Shown: positions 1 through 7,702 of the stretch, one piece after another
Position numbering within the stretch: position 1 is the first letter of the stretch
Layout of the letters: every line of letters starts with the position of its first letter
Source of the DNA: CG2-30-46-19 sp034414555
GTDB taxonomy: Bacteria > Chloroflexota > Dehalococcoidia > GIF9 > AB-539-J10
Direction: 5' to 3'
NCBI GenBank assembly: GCA_034414555.1
Contig: DAOUMA010000013.1
Coordinates: 1-38,071 of the forward strand
Length of the DNA: 38,071 nt
The notes under the pieces: model-generated
Databases searched by the model: none
Told to the model about the DNA's origin: nothing
What the model saw: the letters and a program-made list of their open reading frames with translations, nothing else
Made by a program: the position numbers and the translations under genes

Positions 1-72
1 AGGGGGATGCCTATGGATATTTTTAAGGCTATGGAGGAGGTTCACTTCCGGGAATATCCTAGCTGGAGTTAG
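1..72 (+). CDS. C-terminal end of an unidentified gene (partial)
   Basis: Frame 1 is open from the window edge and ends with the peptide FREYPSWS and a TAG stop at 70-72. Only about 23 residues are visible, so no family can be named. A strong hairpin at 90-120 follows at terminator distance, which supports a real gene end here. Another frame could be the real one. Confidence 0.35.
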   Translation, partial: RGMPMDIFKAMEEVHFREYPSWS

Positions 73-89
73 CTAGTGAGGTGGATGCA

Positions 90-120
90 ACTAGCCCCCT
101 TCCATTGGAAGGGGGCTAGT
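90..120 (+). terminator. Perfect 15-bp hairpin, terminator-like
   Basis: ACTAGCCCCCTTCCA is followed after one base by its exact reverse complement. The GC-rich stem lies 18 bases after the stop of the partial gene. There is no clear T-run behind it (GTTATAATTA follows), so it may be an imperfect intrinsic terminator or a palindromic repeat unit. Confidence 0.5.
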
Positions 121-135
121 GTTATAATTAACAAA

Positions 136-318
136 ATGAGGTTGTCTGTGGTGTTGTTTGCTATAGTGGCACTGATGGGGTTGGTCCTTTTGCCTCTGGG
201 CACAGCTTTGGCGCAGCAGGCCAATCCAGAGTCGCTTTGACCAATGGATTCCTCCACCCTTGAACAGAGAAGCGAAAACCTGTCTTCGGAGATATTGCAG
301 GTTAGTAACCTCGGCTAG
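136..318 (+). pseudogene. Remnant of a secreted protein gene (signal peptide followed by an in-frame stop)
   Basis: An ATG at 136 opens a classical signal peptide: a short basic start (MRLS), a hydrophobic core of about 20 residues, then an ALA-QQA cleavage-like site. The frame stops at TGA 238-240 after 34 residues, yet stays open for another 25 codons (starting PMDSSTLEQRSEN) up to TAG 316-318. A perfect TATAAT lies at 123-128. The simplest reading is a decayed gene for an exported protein of which only the 5' end survives. A genuine 34-residue peptide is possible. The mature protein cannot be identified. Confidence 0.35.
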
Positions 319-365
319 CACTGGTGCCATGCTGAGTGCCCCCGAGGGCCAGTAAGGAGGGGAAA

Positions 366-464
366 ATGCCACGGGGATGCCTCAAGTGTGGAGGTAAAAT
401 CCTGATATTTGCCCTCCTTGGCACTTTGAAGAATAAAGCATGGCTTTTGAAAAAGGGGATTTAA
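366..464 (+). CDS. Possible 32-residue CxxC mini-protein or relic
   Basis: The ATG is preceded by a good Shine-Dalgarno (AAGGAGGGG at 354-362). The peptide begins MPRGCLKCGGKILIF, a half zinc-ribbon pattern (C-x2-C-G-G), and ends at TAA 462-464. A usual zinc ribbon needs a second cysteine pair, which is absent, so this is probably a truncated copy. The stretch 381-450 has a diverged copy at 6401-6470. Function unknown. Confidence 0.3.
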   Translation: MPRGCLKCGGKILIFALLGTLKNKAWLLKKGI

Positions 465-697
465 GCCTCTTATAGGTGGTGGGGTTAACAAAGCGATGGG
501 ATGTTCAATTTGTCGGTGTTACAAAGGCCGCATCATAATAGCGATAGGCTCGGATCCTCCTCGCCTTACTTGTTGGAGGGAGCTGGGCATCTCTGGGCTG
601 CCCTAGTTCATAATTCCTTTAAAGGCTATTTATTGTTATAATTAATCCAAAGTAACAATAGGTATGTTAATAGTTAATTATATAAGGATTATGTGTA
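465..697. other. Gap before the HD-domain gene: possible Cys-rich micro-ORF and promoter
   Basis: A second tiny reading frame (496-606 +, 36 residues, beginning MGCSICRCYKG with a further Cys later) resembles the preceding CxxC frame but has only a weak ribosome site. A perfect -10 hexamer TATAAT lies at 637-642, 56 bases before the GTG of the HD gene, without a convincing -35 box. The region 640-690 is AT-rich. Nothing else recognisable. Confidence 0.25.
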
Positions 698-2698
698 GTG
701 AGAGTCGAGCAGTTTATTGACCCCCTTTATGGGCGTATTGGGATAGATGAGCCTTTCGCTTCAGCTATACTTCATCCCGCACTACAAAAAGAAATACTAA
801 GGCTTAAAGGAATAAAAAGCTTAGGTTTGGTATTTCATTTCTTCCCCGCTGGGACACACACAAAATGGGAACATTATTTAGGCATGTACCATGTTGCCGA
901 ACAACTCCAGCAAGGTATTAATACATCAGAGAATAGGGAACTTCAGTGGCTATGTTTACTTGGAGGAATTGGACAATTACCTTGTACACATGCGACTGCG
1001 ACGGCGGTGTTGTTAACGGCGCAGGTCTCAACAAATTTCAGGGGAGAATTAAGGAATTTAGTTAGGCCGGCAAGTAGCATATGTTCCCATTGTGATAATA
1101 AAGGTATCTGTGATTCCTATGGAAATTATGGAAATCGACCTCTGGACCGTATGCTTGAAGGTTGCGACCCCTATGCACTACGGGGTTTACTGTCAGCTTA
1201 TAAAATCAAGTTGCTCCCTAAAGATGTTAAAATTGGCGATAGAGATTCACTTGTTCGTGGATGCATTTGTCCTGAACACAAACTACACCAGCTTTACCAA
1301 GTTATTTCAATGTATGACTATATGCAGAGGGATTTGTACCACACGGGTGCTGCAAAATTCTCCATCGAGAGCAAGGAAGTATTTAGCACACTGGCGGATG
1401 GGCTTGATGCACTTGGAGAATCCCCGCATATCAGGCTTTTGAGCCAACTTTACAATTACCTAATTGACACCCTGTATTTGCATCCAAGCGTTGCCTGTAT
1501 GGAAGCTCTCTTTAGTAAAGTTTTGGCAGAGAAATTGTGTCAAGGTGCGATAAGTCTTAAGGAACTGCTTGAGTGCAGCGATGATTCACTCATGCACCTT
1601 GAGGGGCTAGGCGATAGTCTTATCGCTACTTTAACGAAAAGAGGCCCAATCTTCACGATAAAGAGGGACATTGTGGTAGACCTGTATAAATCAGCTAATG
1701 ATTTTAAGCTAGAAGCAAAATTGCTTGGGTTAAAAAGCGGACAATTGAATGATTTACTCACATATCCTAACACGTATGGAGTAGCAGTATCAGTCTATAA
1801 CATGGAGGGATTATCAGAAGAATTCGGACCCATGTACAGAATAATGCTGAATGTTCTAGAAGGGAACAAGAAGCTTTATCCAATTGTGGCAGTTGCATCT
1901 AATCTGCAAAGAACCATGCGGTGGCCCATGCAGACTACAGCAAAGCTGGGGCAGGATATTCTCTCATATGCCTTCGGTAACAGGAAGGTAAGTTATAGCT
2001 ATGAGACAGTGGAGTCTTCGCTTAAAGCGCTGACTGAGCATCTGCAAAATGATGAACTTAATAAGATTATTCGGGAGGTGGAGTCACTTTTATCAAAATA
2101 CATGGAGAAACACACGGAGGAGGAAGACATACTGCCACCGCAGTTTATGCGCTTTTGGCGAATATTACAGCATCCACTGTATAAACGACGGCGTACACTT
2201 AGAAGTGAAGAGGTAACTACATTTTGGAGAAGAATGGTGCGGGGTCTGATGGAACTTCCCTTCTTAGGCGATAAGGGATTACGAGCGCTATGGCGTCCGG
2301 TTATCAGTAGAGTTTATGACACCGCGATTAGTCAAGGAGGCAACGGGGAACTTATTGAGGCACTGGCCTATTTGGCTGAGTTGACATCCATAGACAGAAA
2401 TACAAAAATGAAATGGGTTTTACCGTCTGTCTTTTTGAGCACGGATGGAAATAATAAGGAAAAACGAAATCAAGTTGACGTTGTATCGCTTTCACTGCTG
2501 GGAAATGGGGTAGAGATTAAACTAATAGAGTGTACTGAAAGTGACAGTGCGAGGAAAGCACGAGAGGATTATGACAAGATTTCGAAGCTAAAGGATATGC
2601 TCGACTCCCAGTGTTTTGAGGATCTGACTGTCCATATTAGAGTAGTCGGTAGCTCCCAAGTAGGGCAAGATTTCGTATCTATAGGCTCTCTGTTCTAG
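698..2698 (+). CDS. Large HD-superfamily protein with a degenerate HD motif
   Basis: 666 residues from a GTG start (AAGGA about 9 bases upstream). The N-terminus follows the dNTPase/SAMHD1/YdhJ-type HD family: DPLYGRIGIDEPF (res 8-20), HPALQKEILRLKGIKSLG, then HTKWEHYLGMYHVAE (54-68). Where active members have LLHDIGHxPFSH this protein has LLGGIGQLPCTH (87-98), so the metal-binding H-D pair is G-G and the following H is Q. A cysteine-rich insert (CSHCDNKGIC, later CICPEH) may bind zinc. The C-terminal 400 residues are helical and unassigned. It is therefore probably not an ordinary phosphohydrolase; it may bind nucleotides or act as a sensor. AT-rich codon use and isolation from the core operons suggest an accessory gene. 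It converges with the badI-like gene. Confidence 0.75.
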   Translation: MRVEQFIDPLYGRIGIDEPFASAILHPALQKEILRLKGIKSLGLVFHFFPAGTHTKWEHYLGMYHVAEQLQQGINTSENRELQWLCLLGGIGQLPCTHATATAVLLTAQVSTNFRGELRNLVRPASSICSHCDNKGICDSYGNYGNRPLDRMLEGCDPYALRGLLSAYKIKLLPKDVKIGDRDSLVRGCICPEHKLHQLYQVISMYDYMQRDLYHTGAAKFSIESKEVFSTLADGLDALGESPHIRLLSQLYNYLIDTLYLHPSVACMEALFSKVLAEKLCQGAISLKELLECSDDSLMHLEGLGDSLIATLTKRGPIFTIKRDIVVDLYKSANDFKLEAKLLGLKSGQLNDLLTYPNTYGVAVSVYNMEGLSEEFGPMYRIMLNVLEGNKKLYPIVAVASNLQRTMRWPMQTTAKLGQDILSYAFGNRKVSYSYETVESSLKALTEHLQNDELNKIIREVESLLSKYMEKHTEEEDILPPQFMRFWRILQHPLYKRRRTLRSEEVTTFWRRMVRGLMELPFLGDKGLRALWRPVISRVYDTAISQGGNGELIEALAYLAELTSIDRNTKMKWVLPSVFLSTDGNNKEKRNQVDVVSLSLLGNGVEIKLIECTESDSARKAREDYDKISKLKDMLDSQCFEDLTVHIRVVGSSQVGQDFVSIGSLF

Positions 2699-3030
2699 AT
2701 ATTAGCTGGCAATGGTAGAAGGTTCAGGAACTATCGCAAATGGTGGACAGTGAAGACGGGTGCTGAACTTTTCTTTGATAAGGGAGCTACAGTTGTAACA
2801 ACGGTATAGGGCCGCTAGGATGACTCAGGAAATCCCTGGCAGCGCGCTCTTTGAGAATACGGTGCTGCTTTTTCCCGAGCGGTCTATCTGCCTGCTATTA
2901 TGGCTGTTTTTTTCCGGTCAAATCTTAAATCGATGTTGTTTAGCAACCTATCCCCTGACTCCCTTCCCTTACTAAGGGAAGGGAGTGCAGTTAAGGGAGG
3001 GGGATTAAGGGGTGAGGTTAACAAAGAACC
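2699..3030. other. Convergent intergenic gap
   Basis: The gap lies between the stops of two convergent genes. It contains the palindrome at 2958-2986 and G/T-rich low-complexity sequence after it (AAGGGAGGGGGATTAAGGGG). The frame after the TAG at 2696-2698 stays open for 36 codons, but no family similarity is apparent. No other gene-like signal was seen. Confidence 0.3.
2958..2986. terminator. Near-perfect palindrome, possible bidirectional terminator or repeat
   Basis: ACTCCCTTCCCTTA pairs with TAAGGGAAGGGAGT across a one-base centre. It lies between two convergent gene ends (2698 and 3031), the right place for a shared terminator. Similar CCCTCCCTTAACTCCC-like sequence occurs at 35510-35560, so it may also be a member of a dispersed repeat family. 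Confidence 0.45.
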
Positions 3031-3834
3031 TTAAATCGCCACCTTGCGATAGTCCTCAAACCGCGGTTTTCTCTTCTCCTGGAATGCCTTCACCCCTTCC
3101 GCTGCCTCCTCAGTATTATAGTACAGGCCTAAACCGGCAACTCCGAGGTAAGTAACTCCTGTCACTCCATCCGTTTCGGCATTGAAGGCATACTTCAGGA
3201 ATTTTAGAGAGGTTGAGCTCTTTGCCAGTAACTCCTCACACCATTTATCCACTTCCTCGTCCAGCTTATCCGGAGGCACTACCGCATTGACTAATCCCAT
3301 CTGTAAGGCTTCTTGAGCAGAATATATCCTGGTGAGGAACCATATCTCTTTGGCTTTCTTTGTGCCGACATTTCGCATTAACTCCCCGGTGCCAAATCCG
3401 GGGTCAAAACTTCCCACCCGTGGCCCAGCCTGGCCAAAGCGAGCGGATTCAGAAGCTATGCCCAGGTCACAAGCAACCTGCCAGACATGCCCACCCCCAA
3501 TGGCGTAGCCATTCACCCGAGCAATTACCGGTTTCGGGATAAAATGAATCAACCAGGTAACCTGCTGCCAACCAACCTCCATGGGCAAAGCGGCTATGGT
3601 GTTTTCATAACCCTTAATTGTGCGTATGCTTTGATCGCCGCCAGTGCAGAATGCCCTGTCTCCTGCCCCTGTGAATACTACCACCCGAACCTCATCATCA
3701 CTCCACGCCTGCGTGAAAGCCTGAGTCAATTCATAAACAGCGACATTATTGCAGGCATTCATTACCTTCGGCCGATTTATCGTTATCCTTGCTGTGCCAT
3801 CCTTCTTCTCGTAGAGAATTTCCCGGTATTCCAT
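3031..3834 (-). CDS. badI: BadI-like 2-ketocyclohexanecarboxyl-CoA hydrolase (crotonase superfamily)
   Basis: 267 residues, the usual size. Crotonase-fold landmarks are GAGDRAFCTGGDQS (oxyanion-hole region), NGYAIGGGHVWQVACDL, GQAGPRVGSFDPGFG, and the terminal QEKRKPRFEDYRK. The family is shared with naphthoate synthase MenB, but the RAFCTGGDQS stretch, the GVKAFQEKRKP tail and the adjacent badH-like gene favour BadI. That enzyme opens the ring of 2-ketocyclohexanecarboxyl-CoA to pimelyl-CoA in anaerobic benzoate/cyclohexanecarboxylate degradation. The ATG at 3834 has GGGAGGTG upstream. It follows the badH-like gene by 35-45 bases on the same strand, so the two are co-transcribed. MenB activity cannot be excluded from sequence alone. 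Confidence 0.8.
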   Translation of the reverse strand: MEYREILYEKKDGTARITINRPKVMNACNNVAVYELTQAFTQAWSDDEVRVVVFTGAGDRAFCTGGDQSIRTIKGYENTIAALPMEVGWQQVTWLIHFIPKPVIARVNGYAIGGGHVWQVACDLGIASESARFGQAGPRVGSFDPGFGTGELMRNVGTKKAKEIWFLTRIYSAQEALQMGLVNAVVPPDKLDEEVDKWCEELLAKSSTSLKFLKYAFNAETDGVTGVTYLGVAGLGLYYNTEEAAEGVKAFQEKRKPRFEDYRKVAI

Positions 3835-3869
3835 AATTTCACCTCCCGTTTATATCTATAGAAAGCCCT

Positions 3870-4625
3870 TTATGCCATAGTGAGCCCACCGCTAACACTC
3901 AAGGTTTGGCCGGTAATATAACCTGCCTCATCCGATGCGATGAAGGCAACAGCGGCCGCTATATCCTCAGGTTTTGCAAGCCGCCGCATAGGGATTGCTT
4001 TCTTCAAAGCATCAATCAGGTTCGGGTTCACCTCAGCCATAGAGGCAAGAAGGGGGGTTTCTGCTGGTCCGGGACAGATGCAATTTACCAGAATGTTATA
4101 CCTTACAAGCTCTCGGGCAAGCGTTTTTGTAAACGCGATTATACCCCCCTTGCAGGCTGAGTAGACCGATTCACCCGTCGAGCCAACCCTGCCAGCATCC
4201 GAGCCTATGTTCACTATCCGGCCGTAGTTACGCTCCTTCATCCCATTGAGAACCGCCCTGGTAACAGTTATGGGCCCCCTTAGATTTATCGCTATTATTC
4301 TATCCCAGAGTTCCTCAGGTAGGTCCATAAACAACATTAGTTTATCCCAACCGGCATTGTTCACCAGAACATCAATCCTTCCCCAACTTTGTTCAACTTC
4401 TTTGACAGCCTGTTTCACGGAGTTACTATCTGTGATATCCATTTCTACAGCCATGGCTTTCCCACTCCTTAATCCTATGTCAGATGCGACAGCCTTCGCC
4501 TTATCTACCTGAATATCAAGGATGCCAACGGCAGCTTGCTCTTGAGCAAGGCGCCTGGCTATTGCCTCTCCTACACCTTGAGCTGCACCCGTTACTATTA
4601 CTACTTTGTCCTTAAATCGCTCCAT
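3870..4625 (-). CDS. badH: BadH-like 2-hydroxycyclohexanecarboxyl-CoA dehydrogenase (SDR)
   Basis: Short-chain dehydrogenase of 251 residues. It has the TGAAQGVGEAI cofactor loop near the N-terminus, NNAGWD, the Ser-Tyr-Lys site in IGSDAGRVGS / VYSACKGG, CPGPAETPLLA, and the tail LSVSGGLTMA. NNAGWD, SDAGRVGS and the tail are typical of BadH, which oxidises 2-hydroxycyclohexanecarboxyl-CoA with NAD+. I chose ATG 4625 because GAGGTG lies 6 bases upstream and the length fits; a longer frame would begin at TTG 4658. Order on the minus strand is badH then badI, as expected for successive pathway steps. The substrate is inferred from residues and neighbour. Confidence 0.8.
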   Translation of the reverse strand: MERFKDKVVIVTGAAQGVGEAIARRLAQEQAAVGILDIQVDKAKAVASDIGLRSGKAMAVEMDITDSNSVKQAVKEVEQSWGRIDVLVNNAGWDKLMLFMDLPEELWDRIIAINLRGPITVTRAVLNGMKERNYGRIVNIGSDAGRVGSTGESVYSACKGGIIAFTKTLARELVRYNILVNCICPGPAETPLLASMAEVNPNLIDALKKAIPMRRLAKPEDIAAAVAFIASDEAGYITGQTLSVSGGLTMA

Positions 4626-4771
4626 TTCTGGCACCTCATTTATTTTTCTCTTTTCCAAGAAAGCTGTTACATTTACCTGGACTCCCGTAAGTCTACTGGT
4701 TTTGCCTTTGTTTGTTCACTCTAAAAGCACACATTAAGTCATCTAACCATCACCTCCTTTTTTGTCATTAA

Positions 4772-4901
4772 GGCTGTTTAATTTTGATTTTGCGTTCGTT
4801 TTTAGGCATATTAAAGATGTTTCACCTCCAAATTTCTGTAGTTGCCTGATTCATCAGGCGCATTTGCCCAATAAATTGGGCAACTACATTTTTAAACACC
4901 C
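4772..4901 (-). repeat. 130-bp inverted-repeat element, copy 1
   Basis: Read on the minus strand it starts GGGTGTTTAAAAATGTAGTT and ends AAATTAAACAGCC, so the ends form about 10-bp terminal inverted repeats (GGSTGTTTAA). Inside are two adjacent hairpins (TTGCCCAAT..ATTGGGCAA and GCCTGAT..ATCAGGC) within an outer GTAGTTGCC/GGCAACTAC palindrome. Full copies of the same 130-bp length lie at 10965-11094 and 34691-34820, with a partial one at 35703-35767. It points towards badH. MITE-like; no transposase is in the window. Confidence 0.85.
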
Positions 4902-4904
4902 TCT

Positions 4905-5040
4905 TGTCATTGCGAGCGGAGCATAGCAATCTCGTGCCCACCTCTGAGATTGCGGAGCCTGTTCCGAGTGAAACGAGGAATCTCATGCTCCAGTTTGCTT
5001 CGGCTACGCCTCGCAACCGCTAACGCTCCTCGTAATGACA
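4905..5040. repeat. Palindromic TGTCATTGCGAG repeat, copy A
   Basis: Ends are inverted (TGTCATTGCGAG at the left, CTCGTAATGACA at the right), and the interior carries GAGTGAAACGAGGAATCT and TTTGCTTCGGCTACGCCTCGC. It abuts the 130-bp element. A longer copy lies at 35437-35656, fragments at 33316-33344 and 35771-35784, and a half-copy sits inside nadB at 17462-17489. Confidence 0.8.
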
Positions 5041-5095
5041 AATAAACAGCCGCTCATATATTTCCCTTGCCACGTTTTTAATAATCTTGTCTTCG

Positions 5096-6250
5096 TCAGG
5101 CATACGGAAGGTATTCCCTCCCGGCCACAATACGGAGGATATTAAGCTTCATAATATCGGCAGTGCCATCAGCAAATTCGTAGCCCAAGGCATCTCGTAA
5201 CCGTTGCTCCAGGGGGTATTCTGCGCTATAACCCACATGACCAAGGGTTAAAAAGGCATTGTGGATAGCATCTACGGCTACAACTGGTCCCAGATATTTA
5301 GACATTGCTGACTCTTTAGCGAATGGTAAACCTTGGTCATGCAGCCACATGGCTTTGTAACAAAGCAAGCGAGCTGCTTCTACTCTGGTCAAACTCTCTA
5401 CAAGCCTGAAGGATACTCCTTCGAATTTGAGGATGGGCTTACCCCAGGCATGCCGACTTTTACTATAATCGAATGCTTCATCGAGGCTAGCCTCCGCCAT
5501 ACCCAGAGCCGACAGAGCCAGCATAACTCGGAAGATATCAAAATCTTCCAGTGCTAATCGAAAGCCCTGTCCTTCTTCACCGGCTCTGTACTTGGACGAG
5601 ATACGGACGTTATCAAGAAACACTGAAGACCTGTCCAGAGAAATCCACCCGGTATCAACAAAGGAAGTCCTTGAAACTCCAGGAATGTCTAAAGGTACAG
5701 CAAAGCAAGTTATTCCCTTCGCTTTCTTAGCAGGGTCTACTGTAGCAAATATACCGGCCAAATCTCCTTGCATCCCGAGAGTAATTGATGTCTTCTCTCC
5801 ATTAAGTATGTAATAATCACCATCTCTGGCAGCTCTGGTCCTGAGTGCAGTGGCATCAGAGCCGCACTCAGGCTCAGTTATACCAAAACAGGGGATAACT
5901 TCTCCACAAGCAATCCTGGGAAGCCACTCTCTTTGTACCTCGGGGTGACAGCGCCCGACTATTACTGCAGCTCCGAATGCCTCCAGCGGAAATAATGTGG
6001 CAGCATGGTCTACTTTACCGAACTCTTCAGCGGTTATTCCGAGCATCACGGCATCTCCAGGCTGCCCTCCGTAATCTTCAGGAATCCATAGCCCTTGAAA
6101 TCCTTCTTTCCCCATTTGCTCTACAATTTTTCTGGGGTACTGATTCTGTTTACATCTCTCTTTAGCGCCAGGGGCTAAAACCCGGTCAGCAAAATCCTGT
6201 GCCTTCTGTTTAAACATGAGTTGAGCTTCACTAAGACCAAATTCTGGCAT
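5096..6250 (-). CDS. Acyl-CoA dehydrogenase, AliB-like (cyclohexanecarboxyl-CoA dehydrogenase candidate)
   Basis: 384 residues, normal length for the FAD-dependent family. Visible are MPEFGLSEAQ at the start, CFGITEPECGSDATAL (FAD/substrate loop), NGEKTSITLG, and SRHAWGKPILKFEGVSF. At the place of the usual catalytic Glu in YEGT the protein has ADGTADI, i.e. Asp at about residue 361. As I recall, Asp at this place is described in cyclohexanecarboxyl-CoA and cyclohexene-carboxyl-CoA dehydrogenases, which fits the badH/badI neighbours. The role would be to introduce the ring double bond, passing electrons to ETF. ATG 6250 has GGGAGG upstream. It is separated from badH by a repeat-filled gap. 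Confidence 0.8.
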   Translation of the reverse strand: MPEFGLSEAQLMFKQKAQDFADRVLAPGAKERCKQNQYPRKIVEQMGKEGFQGLWIPEDYGGQPGDAVMLGITAEEFGKVDHAATLFPLEAFGAAVIVGRCHPEVQREWLPRIACGEVIPCFGITEPECGSDATALRTRAARDGDYYILNGEKTSITLGMQGDLAGIFATVDPAKKAKGITCFAVPLDIPGVSRTSFVDTGWISLDRSSVFLDNVRISSKYRAGEEGQGFRLALEDFDIFRVMLALSALGMAEASLDEAFDYSKSRHAWGKPILKFEGVSFRLVESLTRVEAARLLCYKAMWLHDQGLPFAKESAMSKYLGPVVAVDAIHNAFLTLGHVGYSAEYPLEQRLRDALGYEFADGTADIMKLNILRIVAGREYLPYA

Positions 6251-6308
6251 ATTTCCTCCCTTTTAAGTCCCTTTTAAGGCATTAATTCGGGTTAAACAAG
6301 TGTCCCTT

Positions 6309-6374
6309 ATTTTCTTAAGCTCAGGAAATCCAGGTCGTATTTCTCAATCAGTCCTTCATCAGTGAAGCTGAGGT
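6309..6374 (-). pseudogene. Detached copy of the radC 3' end (putative island boundary repeat)
   Basis: 6323-6371 matches 10216-10264, the last codons of radC, at 46 of 49 positions, in the same orientation. Translated on the minus strand it reads SFTDEGLIEKYDLDFLSLRK against SFADEGLIEKYDLDFLGLRK in RadC. No other part of radC is present. The two copies bracket the 3.9-kb segment with the fusion nuclease and radical SAM genes, as expected for integration into the 3' end of a gene. Confidence 0.85.
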
Positions 6375-6400
6375 ATCGGCTTACTCTCCCTCTAAATCTG

Positions 6401-6470
6401 TTTCAAGCGTCGAGGTAAAATCCTGATACCTCCCCCCCGCGCATTCGGAAGAATAGGTCATAGCTTTCCG
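6401..6470 (+). repeat. Diverged copy of the 381-450 sequence
   Basis: 6401-6470 aligns without gaps to 381-450, sharing an exact core GAGGTAAAATCCTGATA and then GAAGAATA and ATRGCTTT islands. At 366-464 the sequence belongs to a small CxxC reading frame; here the frame lacks both the start and the cysteine pair. It lies directly between the radC remnant and the radical SAM stop. Confidence 0.55.
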
Positions 6471-6472
6471 TT

Positions 6473-7690
6473 TTAGCTCTTATATGGCTTCATCTTTTCT
6501 CGATGGAAAATATGTTCTTCAGGTTGCTCTATGATATATTTAAATTCATTTACATCCCTTCCAAAAGCCCTTTTGAAAAATGGCCTTTTGGGACCTACTA
6601 CACCATGTGTAGCATTTAAAATGCATTGTACGCCTCTCAATTGCTGCTTAGTCCAATGAGGATTATTAACATACTTTCTATCCTTCGCATCTAGGGGAAT
6701 AAATTTCATTGGGAAGGAGAAAATGCTTAAGCCCAACTCCTCATTTAGTTCAATGTTTATTCTTAATCTTTTATAGAAGTCTTCCGGTGTATCGTTATAG
6801 TTAAATAATATGAAGTTGGATAATTGCTTAATTCCATATTTGTGAGCAAGGCGTATCTTCTCTATATATAGTCTTTTGAGTTCAATATGGTCGAAAGCTA
6901 TTCTCAAAGGCTTAATAGCTGTCTCACTCAAAAGCGCCATCTTTTCCTCTGTGAGTAGTTTTGCATCTACTCCTTGGTTAAAGTCAACATAACGAAGTCT
7001 ACCTTTGAACTTAGCTCCGTTGTAGAACCCATATTTCTTTATTTCGTCTATTATTTTTGGGAATTCTAAGGATGCTAAAACATTGTTATCGAGGAGCAGC
7101 AAGTCTTTCTTATCAGGGTCAATCTGTTTCTCTAAAGGTATAAAATGAATATATTCAGGTTCCAATTTGGGCACTGCACAGTATGGACAACGATTTGGGC
7201 ATCCCTTGGTCATATATCCAATACTTGCGTCATTGGTATAATAATTATATATATCGTCAAATAGGTGATAATCTGGCGCTAATCTATCAACTTCTTCCCA
7301 CAGTCCAAAGTGAGGCGTTATGCCTGTTTCCCCTATTACATCGTCATACAAAAGGGAAGCAAGAATTCCGCCAACTTTGATATTCTTATTAGCTTCATTT
7401 TGCTGATAGAATTTGATCGTGTTTATTGTGATATTCCACTGAAATGTAAACATAGTAGTAATGTAAATAACATCCCATTTTTGGTCCCTAAGTTCCTTAT
7501 TCATGCCTTTCCAAAACTTCACTTCATCCCCTTGTTGCTTGTGATAAGTCGAGATTTTCATCAGCCCAAGAGGAGGATATTTGACTTTATAGGCTGGTTC
7601 TACAAGTAGCACTCTCTTTGGTTTTCTTACATGGATATTGGCCCCTACAAGTGAATCGTGGTTTGGACCTAGTTGTGTGTGCTCCGTCAT
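6473..7690 (-). CDS. Radical SAM protein with N-terminal B12-binding-like region, partner of the DGQHR fusion protein
   Basis: 405 residues. Residues 25-125 resemble the Rossmann-type domain of B12-dependent radical SAM enzymes (KRVLLVEPAY, YPPLGLMKISTYHKQQGD, KVGGILASLL), but I see no DxHxxG cobalamin motif. The [4Fe-4S] site is GCPNRCPYC with C164, C168, C171. The substrate is unknown; by fold it could methylate, methylthiolate or otherwise modify a nucleic acid or protein. It starts 12 bases after the fusion-nuclease stop, with GGGTAATAAG in front, so it is the second gene of a two-gene operon. AT-rich codon use differs from the nad and bad genes. It is not viperin: the B12-like N-domain and CxxxCxxC context belong to another branch. 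Confidence 0.8.
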   Translation of the reverse strand: MTEHTQLGPNHDSLVGANIHVRKPKRVLLVEPAYKVKYPPLGLMKISTYHKQQGDEVKFWKGMNKELRDQKWDVIYITTMFTFQWNITINTIKFYQQNEANKNIKVGGILASLLYDDVIGETGITPHFGLWEEVDRLAPDYHLFDDIYNYYTNDASIGYMTKGCPNRCPYCAVPKLEPEYIHFIPLEKQIDPDKKDLLLLDNNVLASLEFPKIIDEIKKYGFYNGAKFKGRLRYVDFNQGVDAKLLTEEKMALLSETAIKPLRIAFDHIELKRLYIEKIRLAHKYGIKQLSNFILFNYNDTPEDFYKRLRINIELNEELGLSIFSFPMKFIPLDAKDRKYVNNPHWTKQQLRGVQCILNATHGVVGPKRPFFKRAFGRDVNEFKYIIEQPEEHIFHREKMKPYKS

Positions 7691-7702
7691 CTTATTACCC
7701 TT

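Larger units (their letters stand above)
4626..5095. other. Gap between the acyl-CoA dehydrogenase and badH genes
   Basis: About 470 bases without a convincing gene. It holds a 130-bp inverted-repeat element (4772-4901), an abutting 136-bp palindromic repeat (4905-5040), and, on the minus strand just after the 130-bp element, an SD-like AAAAGGAGGTGATGG at 4745-4760 that leads to no long reading frame. Together these repeats account for most of the gap. Confidence 0.5.

Noticed and set aside
2699..2809. Readthrough extension of the HD-domain gene past TAG
   Set aside because: The frame stays open 36 codons, which happens often by chance, and the added peptide shows no family C-terminus, unlike the acyl-CoA synthetase case.
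3031..3834. Naphthoate synthase MenB
   Set aside because: Close homologue, but RAFCTGGDQS, the QEKRKP tail and the badH-like neighbour fit BadI better. Not fully excluded.
6473..7690. Viperin-like antiviral enzyme
   Set aside because: The N-terminal B12-binding-like region and overall motif order belong to another radical SAM branch; no nucleotide kinase neighbour.
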